A stretch of 5,200 bases of DNA from Sphingomonadaceae bacterium (GTDB lineage: Bacteria; Pseudomonadota; Alphaproteobacteria; Sphingomonadales; Sphingomonadaceae): contig JAEMTM010000127.1 of assembly GCA_016462305.1 (NCBI GenBank), positions 1-5,200 of the forward strand. Reading direction: 5' to 3'. A program made the position numbers and the translations under genes. Of this stretch, positions 1 through 5,200 are shown in pieces. Each line of letters begins with the position of its first letter. Position 1 is the stretch's first letter. The notes under the pieces were generated by a model. The model saw only the letters and a list, made by a program, of their open reading frames with translations. It ran no database searches and was not told the origin of the DNA.

Positions 1-1
1 G

Positions 2-661
2 ATTGCAGCCCCCAAGCAGCGCAATACGCAAGACGAGAGGGACGCAATCAAGGTCGGCAAGACGGCACAGGAAGTCTGGCCCGACCAACCCGCCAAGGCC
101 GCGCAGAAAGACACAGATGCCCGATGGACGGTGAAGTTTGCCAAAGCCCGCATGGCTGCGAACGGCAAGCCGCAGATCGACATTGCGATCCCAAGCTTTG
201 GTTACAAGAATCATATAGCTATCGATCAGCGCTTCGGGTTCATCCGCAAGGCTGTGGTCACGCACGGCGCACGGCATGATGGATCACAACTGCGCGAAGT
301 GGTCACGACAAACAACACTGCATCTGATGTCTGGGGCGACACCGCTTACCAGTCCAAGACCAATGAAGCGTGGCTTGCAGCCCATGGCCGGGTCAGCCGC
401 ATCCACCGCAAGAAGCCAAAGGGCAAACCACGGTCAGAAGCGCTTCGTGCAGCCAACCGAACAAAGTCGAAGATACGTGCAAGGGTCGAGCACGTCCCTT
501 CGACTTTGCTCAGGGCAGGCTTTGCGCAGCAAAAGGCGCATATGGGGCTTTATATCCGCACCATCGGCATCAAGCGTGCCGAGACGAAGATCATGCTCGC
601 CAATCTTGCCTACAATATGCAGCGCCTGCTGTTCCACGAACGACGAGCGGCGACAGGATAA
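2..661 (+). CDS. IS5-family transposase, C-terminal part, with in-frame insertion
   Basis: This is the 3' part of a DDE transposase that moves an IS5-family insertion sequence. The frame is open from base 2, where it reads IAAPKQRN. This is the stretch that normally follows the first catalytic Asp, so that Asp and the true start lie before the window. The second Asp is visible in the motif SDVWGDTAY (GAC at 338-340). The third acidic residue is Glu (GAG at 488-490) in RARVEH, giving the R-x3-E spacing of the family. Other family landmarks are IDIAIPSFGYKNH, SRIHRKKPKGKP and MGLYIRTIGIKRAETK near the end. The E-x6-K spacing is broken: eight extra residues (PSTLLRAG, 497-520) follow EHV and precede FAQQK, giving E-x14-K. 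The frame is kept, but activity is doubtful. An ATG at 131 lies inside the frame and is not the real start. The family call is firm; the subgroup is not assigned. Confidence 0.9.
   Translation: MAAPKQRNTQDERDAIKVGKTAQEVWPDQPAKAAQKDTDARWTVKFAKARMAANGKPQIDIAIPSFGYKNHIAIDQRFGFIRKAVVTHGARHDGSQLREVVTTNNTASDVWGDTAYQSKTNEAWLAAHGRVSRIHRKKPKGKPRSEALRAANRTKSKIRARVEHVPSTLLRAGFAQQKAHMGLYIRTIGIKRAETKIMLANLAYNMQRLLFHERRAATG
497..520. repeat. Palindromic-repeat half (REP-like) inserted in transposase
   Basis: These 24 bases begin CCTTCGACTTTGCTCAGG and end GCAGGC. They interrupt the otherwise conserved transposase sequence EHV-FAQQK. I recall this as one arm of the CCTTCGACTTCGCTCAGG-type palindromic repeat that is abundant between genes in sphingomonads. 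The length is an exact multiple of three, so eight codons (PSTLLRAG) are added without a frameshift. I see no obvious target duplication on either side. Recognition of the insertion is strong from the protein alignment pattern; naming the repeat family comes from memory. Confidence 0.65.
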
Positions 662-870
662 TTGTGTCCAAAATCCAGAAATAGGGGCCAAAACAGCAGC
701 AATAGAGCCAATCTCAGCCCGAAATGCACCGATCAGGTGCCTGCAACGCGCATATCGAAGCCGCTTGACCAAAATCAAAGGTTAATGGAGGTGCCCAGCT
801 GCGTGTCAACCGCGTTATTAAAAGTTTGGCCGGCCGTAGGGTTTAATTTGCCTTGACGATGGGAGGAAAT

Positions 871-893
871 TGGGACACCAAGCTGGGACACCA
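871..893. repeat. Direct repeat TGGGACACCA, two copies
   Basis: The 10-base sequence TGGGACACCA occurs at 871-880 and again at 884-893, a period of 13 bases. Closely spaced direct repeats beside an attachment site are typical of arm-type integrase or excisionase binding sites. The location, about 60-80 bases from the tRNA-end scar, would fit that role. The role is inference only; no binding protein can be identified. Confidence 0.4.
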
Positions 894-953
894 GTGTGAT
901 TTTGATTGTCTTAGGGCATTTGAAATCAATGATTTTTTTGGGTTGTTGTCCCC

Positions 954-970
954 TCCCGTAGGGGTCACCA
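954..970 (+). other. Putative attachment-site scar: tRNA 3' end (tRNA-Glu-like)
   Basis: TCCCGTAGGGGTCACCA reads as the last part of a tRNA gene: the 3' strand of the T stem (CCCGT), the 3' strand of the acceptor stem (AGGGGTC), the discriminator A, and CCA. From memory it matches the end of alphaproteobacterial tRNA-Glu genes. No D, anticodon or full T arm lies upstream: the preceding bases are TTGTTGTCCCC, not a GGTTCGA loop. It is therefore not a tRNA gene. Tyrosine recombinases commonly use tRNA 3' ends as attB, and a recombinase fragment starts about 90 bases downstream, so an attL/attR remnant is the simplest reading. The CCCCT/AGGGG hairpin at 950-964 is probably incidental. Confidence 0.5.
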
Positions 971-1061
971 AATATAGCGCTCTGGAATTGGCCTAGTGGC
1001 TCTCGGGCGGCGTTCTTCGATATTTTTGGTTTTGTGGGCAGCGGCGGCAGGCTGTTAACCA

Positions 1062-1337
1062 ATGTTCTGTGGAATTTACCAAGGTAAGCCCATCAACCAT
1101 TCGCTGGAGACGACCAAGGTGAAGCGCATCGTCAAGGAGGCGGTCTCGGCAGCAAACCTGCCGCCCGACGAAGTGGAGGCGTTTTCCAGCCACTCGCTCA
1201 GGGTCGGCGCGGCGCAGGAGTTACTGCGCGCAGGCTTCGATACGGCCGCGATCATGCGCGCCGGCGGTTGTAGGTCGACCAACGTGCTGGCGCGGTATCT
1301 GGAGTATCCGGAACACAATGTGTTGGAGGCGTTATAA
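1062..1337 (+). pseudogene. Tyrosine recombinase (phage/island integrase), C-terminal fragment
   Basis: This encodes the last part of the catalytic domain of a tyrosine recombinase, the enzyme class that integrates and excises phages and genomic islands. The H-x-x-R box is present as SSHSLRVGAAQELLRAGFD (His 44, Arg 47 counted from ATG 1062), and the nucleophile is in ARYLEY (Tyr 79). The arm-binding and core-binding domains and the first catalytic Arg are missing; intact relatives are roughly 300-400 residues. Between the boxes the sequence reads AGGCRSTN where relatives have AGGWKSTN, so the conserved His/Trp catalytic position is Cys 70 (TGT at 1269-1271). There is no ribosome-binding site before the ATG, and an in-frame stop lies just upstream. 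It is a decayed remnant, presumably of whatever element used the nearby tRNA-end site. Confidence 0.85.
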
Positions 1338-1355
1338 TTGGCTGGTGCCTGTCTG

Positions 1356-2771
1356 TCAGCCAGCCTTAGGCTCGTGCCGCGCATGCGCAAACCAAACCAG
1401 CACCAAGGCTGCAAAGCCGGCCATGGCCGGCGTCCGCAGGGGGTAATCGGACAGGCTTGCGATACCGAGAATGGCAATGACGATGCTCGCCATTCGCCCC
1501 AACGCGACGGCCGAACGCGCCCCATCCATGCGTATCCACAAGACGAATGAGCGGCGAAGATAGTATCCTACGCCCGCCAGCATCAGGAGAATACCTGGGA
1601 CACCAAAAGTCAGCGCAGTCTCCAGCCAGTCATTATGCAGCCGGTTTAAAATAGCCCCGTCCAATAGCGCTAATGGTTCGGTGATCTGGAAGGTCGATAC
1701 AAAGCCGCCGGGCCCAAAGCCGAAAGGGAAGTATTGCCAAAACAGTTGCAGGCTTGAGGTCCAAAAATCGGCGCGATCATTTGCACCGCCGTTTTCAGCA
1801 AAAATACGCTCGATTGCCTCGGCGCGGGAGAAGTAAACTGTGACGAGCACGAGGCACACAAGAATTGTGGCGGCCCAGATTTGCGTCACGGACTTGGCCT
1901 TAGTTGATCCGCGGTAGGACGGGGAGTGAGAAACATACAGCAGAGCACCGCCGATCAATCCCACAGTAGCGGTGAGCATTCCAGAGCGGGACCCCGTGAC
2001 CAATATGAGCGGAACCAAAGTTATGGCGATGGATATTGCGATCAGTTGCGGCGTATTTCTGCCTCGGCTTGCTCCTTCCGACTTCGCCGCAAAGAGGGCA
2101 AGCATGGGAAAGAGGCACGCCAAGAACACGGCGGCATGGTTTCGGTTCGCGAAGAGACCCACGGCGCTGCCGTTATTGGTGATTTGATAAAAATAGAGCG
2201 GGCCGCCGGCGCTGCCGGCTAATTGCAGGACGCCTATTATCCCTGAAATCGCACCAGCGGCAATGAGGAGAAGCACAGAGAGGCGCAAATCGTCTCGATT
2301 TAATTGCAGCGCAAAGAGGATCACGGCCAGAGGGGCAAAGAGAAAAAAGAGCGACTGCCAAGCGACCGCGGGTGCCATCGATGTAATCCGCGTCATGCCG
2401 GACAAGTCGGCCGCTGCGCGAACTTCTGCGACATCGCTTGTGCCGCCTAGGAAATTCACAATCTGCGCCGATATTGGCAGAAGATAAGTTGCAACCATCA
2501 GCATAGCGAAAAGAAAGCCCACCAAAAGCGACTTCTTGCCCTCAAATTGCTCTGGCCTCAGAAAAAGCAACGCGACTCCACAGAAGGCTATCATCAGCGG
2601 GTTCAACAGCGCAAGAGACTGAACATCAGGCCGCGACGAACCACCCATAGCAAAAAGCGCCGCAAGGGGTGCCAGCAACCCCCAGAATTGAAGCGATGGC
2701 AGGGAAATCCTAGCTAGTTTTGGCAATTTCTTTTCCAGTGATAAGTTGCGGCAGCATTGTTTCACGGGCAC
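1356..2771 (-). CDS. O-antigen ligase/polymerase-type membrane protein (Wzy_C family)
   Basis: This is an inner-membrane glycan polymerase or ligase of the O-antigen ligase family. Such proteins join lipid-linked oligosaccharide units or transfer a finished polymer at the periplasmic face. It has 471 residues, a usual length for the family, with about eleven or twelve hydrophobic segments (for example near 56-72, 82-100, 137-157, 163-182, 241-258, 297-314, 389-405, 425-441, 448-464). Family motifs in order are LFANRNHAAVF (206-216), TGSRSG (259-264), an Arg-x3-Trp (R333, W337) leading into PFGFGPGGF (349-357), HNDWLE (379-384), FGVPGILL, and SDYPLRTP (441-448). The long loop between about 315 and 388 would hold the periplasmic active region. 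The start is uncertain: GTG at 2771-2769 gives full length but has no clear ribosome-binding site. TTG at 2726-2724, preceded by GGAAAAG, would give 456 residues. It is divergent from the tyrosine kinase, and its stop lies 18 bases from the integrase fragment. Polymerase and ligase cannot be told apart from sequence. Confidence 0.9.
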   Translation of the reverse strand: MPVKQCCRNLSLEKKLPKLARISLPSLQFWGLLAPLAALFAMGGSSRPDVQSLALLNPLMIAFCGVALLFLRPEQFEGKKSLLVGFLFAMLMVATYLLPISAQIVNFLGGTSDVAEVRAAADLSGMTRITSMAPAVAWQSLFFLFAPLAVILFALQLNRDDLRLSVLLLIAAGAISGIIGVLQLAGSAGGPLYFYQITNNGSAVGLFANRNHAAVFLACLFPMLALFAAKSEGASRGRNTPQLIAISIAITLVPLILVTGSRSGMLTATVGLIGGALLYVSHSPSYRGSTKAKSVTQIWAATILVCLVLVTVYFSRAEAIERIFAENGGANDRADFWTSSLQLFWQYFPFGFGPGGFVSTFQITEPLALLDGAILNRLHNDWLETALTFGVPGILLMLAGVGYYLRRSFVLWIRMDGARSAVALGRMASIVIAILGIASLSDYPLRTPAMAGFAALVLVWFAHARHEPKAG

Positions 2772-2818
2772 GCCCGATGACTGGCAATGTTATTTACGTC
2801 AGTGTGCGCATTGTAAAG

Positions 2819-2847
2819 ATTATAACGTCACGCGCGGGGCCGTTTAA
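2819..2847 (-). promoter_or_regulatory. Candidate promoter for the ligase gene
   Basis: On the minus strand, bases 2824-2819 read TATAAT, a perfect -10 box. A weak -35 (TTAAAC, 2847-2842, three of six matches) lies 17 bases upstream. Transcription would begin near 2812, leaving about 40 bases before the GTG start. One ACGTCA copy sits in the spacer directly next to the -10 box, and a second lies just downstream of the predicted start. That is a layout in which a bound protein would repress. Confidence 0.4.
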
Positions 2848-2975
2848 GTGAGGTATTTCGACAAATAGCTTGAAAAAAGATATGGCTTTGTTTGAGCGCT
2901 TCAGTTACGTGCGGCAACCATTAAGCGCCATGCAATCTGGCCTAGGATTAACATCCATGACGTCGATGCCGGTAC

Positions 2976-2980
2976 AAGGA
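2976..2980 (+). promoter_or_regulatory. Ribosome-binding site of the tyrosine kinase
   Basis: AAGGA lies five bases before the ATG at 2986-2988 and fixes that start. The ATG overlaps an upstream TAA as TAATG. Confidence 0.7.
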
Positions 2981-2985
2981 TAATA

Positions 2986-5200
<2,215 letters not shown>

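Larger units (their letters stand above)
1..796 (+). mobile_element. IS5-family insertion sequence, right part
   Basis: The transposase defines an IS element whose left end is outside the window. After the stop at 661 about 135 bases remain with no plausible gene. They end near GAGGTGCCC (788-796), which I propose as the outer end because it would read GGGCACCTC inward, like a short terminal inverted repeat. The partner repeat cannot be seen, so this boundary is a guess. Target-site duplications cannot be tested for the same reason. The element sits beside other recombination debris, which fits an integration hot spot. Confidence 0.55.
797..1061. other. Gene-free stretch between IS end and integrase fragment
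   Basis: I find no coding sequence with recognisable similarity or a ribosome-binding site here. The stretch holds two copies of TGGGACACCA (871-880 and 884-893), a short perfect palindrome AAATCA-A-TGATTT (923-935) running into seven T residues, and a 17-base tRNA 3'-end-like sequence (954-970). The frame of the following integrase fragment is closed by TAA at 1056-1058, and the codons before that do not resemble a recombinase. The rearrangement breakpoint is therefore close to 1060. Confidence 0.5.
2772..2985. promoter_or_regulatory. Shared divergent regulatory region of ligase and kinase genes
   Basis: This is the 214-base gap between two divergently transcribed polysaccharide genes, so promoters for both are expected here. 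It is richer in A and T than the flanking genes. It holds ACGTCA at 2796-2801 and 2825-2830, the inverted form TGACGT at 2958-2963, and a related TTACGTG at 2905-2911. It also has TATTT-CGAC-AAATA (2854-2867) and a GCGCTT/AAGCGC pair (2895-2900, 2923-2928). For the kinase, TCGACA (2858-2863) with TATGGC (2881-2886) at 17-base spacing is the best promoter candidate I see, and it is weak. Confidence 0.5.

Noticed and set aside
276..785. Long overlapping frames on both strands across the transposase
   Set aside because: They are shadows of the transposase frame, with no recognisable domains. The transposase frame carries the family motifs.
950..964. Hairpin CCCCT-CCCGT-AGGGG as a possible terminator
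   Set aside because: The stem is only five pairs, no T run follows it, and the 3' strand is better explained as the acceptor end of a tRNA-derived sequence.
1339..1365. Inverted repeat TGGCTG/CAGCCA at the end of the ligase gene as a terminator
   Set aside because: The arms are six bases with a 12-base loop, they overlap the stop codon, and no T run follows on the minus strand. Too weak to call.
1596..1605. A third exact copy of TGGGACACCA, inside the ligase gene
   Set aside because: On the minus strand it encodes part of the conserved FGVPGILL motif of the family, so it is explained by coding and is probably a coincidence with the repeat at 871-893.

Overview
The window looks like chromosomal DNA from an alphaproteobacterium, most likely of the Sphingomonadales. 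This rests on the style of the IS5-family transposase and tyrosine recombinase, a palindromic-repeat fragment of a type I recall as common in sphingomonad genomes, moderately high GC, and the polysaccharide genes. The genus cannot be fixed from the sequence alone.

The left third (about 1-1340) is mobile-element debris. It begins inside an IS5-family transposase that runs to 661. That gene carries an in-frame 24-bp insertion which splits its catalytic R-(3)-E-(6)-K signature. A stretch without genes follows (about 797-1061). It holds a 10-bp direct repeat, a 13-bp palindrome, and a 17-bp sequence that looks like the 3' end of a tRNA gene (tRNA-Glu-like, ending in CCA), as left by site-specific integration. 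Just beyond lies the C-terminal fragment of a phage/island-type tyrosine recombinase (1062-1337). It has lost its N-terminal half and the catalytic His/Trp position.

The right two thirds (1356-5200) is an exopolysaccharide/capsule export locus. On the minus strand is a multi-spanning O-antigen ligase/polymerase-type membrane protein (Wzy_C family). Diverging from it on the plus strand is a large bacterial tyrosine autokinase (Wzc/ExoP/GumC type: Wzz chain-length domain fused to a CpsD-like kinase). Its reading frame is open to the end of the window, with 738 complete codons seen. About 214 bp separate the two genes. That gap contains a perfect TATAAT on the minus strand, repeated ACGTCA hexamers and a clear ribosome-binding site for the kinase. 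The two products plausibly act together: the ligase-like protein polymerises or transfers polysaccharide, and the kinase controls chain length and export.

I see no wholly new defence or mobile system. The most notable observations are a perfect eightfold TATGGG repeat encoding a Tyr-Gly tail at the end of the kinase domain, the palindromic-repeat insertion inside the transposase active-site signature, and the tRNA-end scar beside a decayed integrase.
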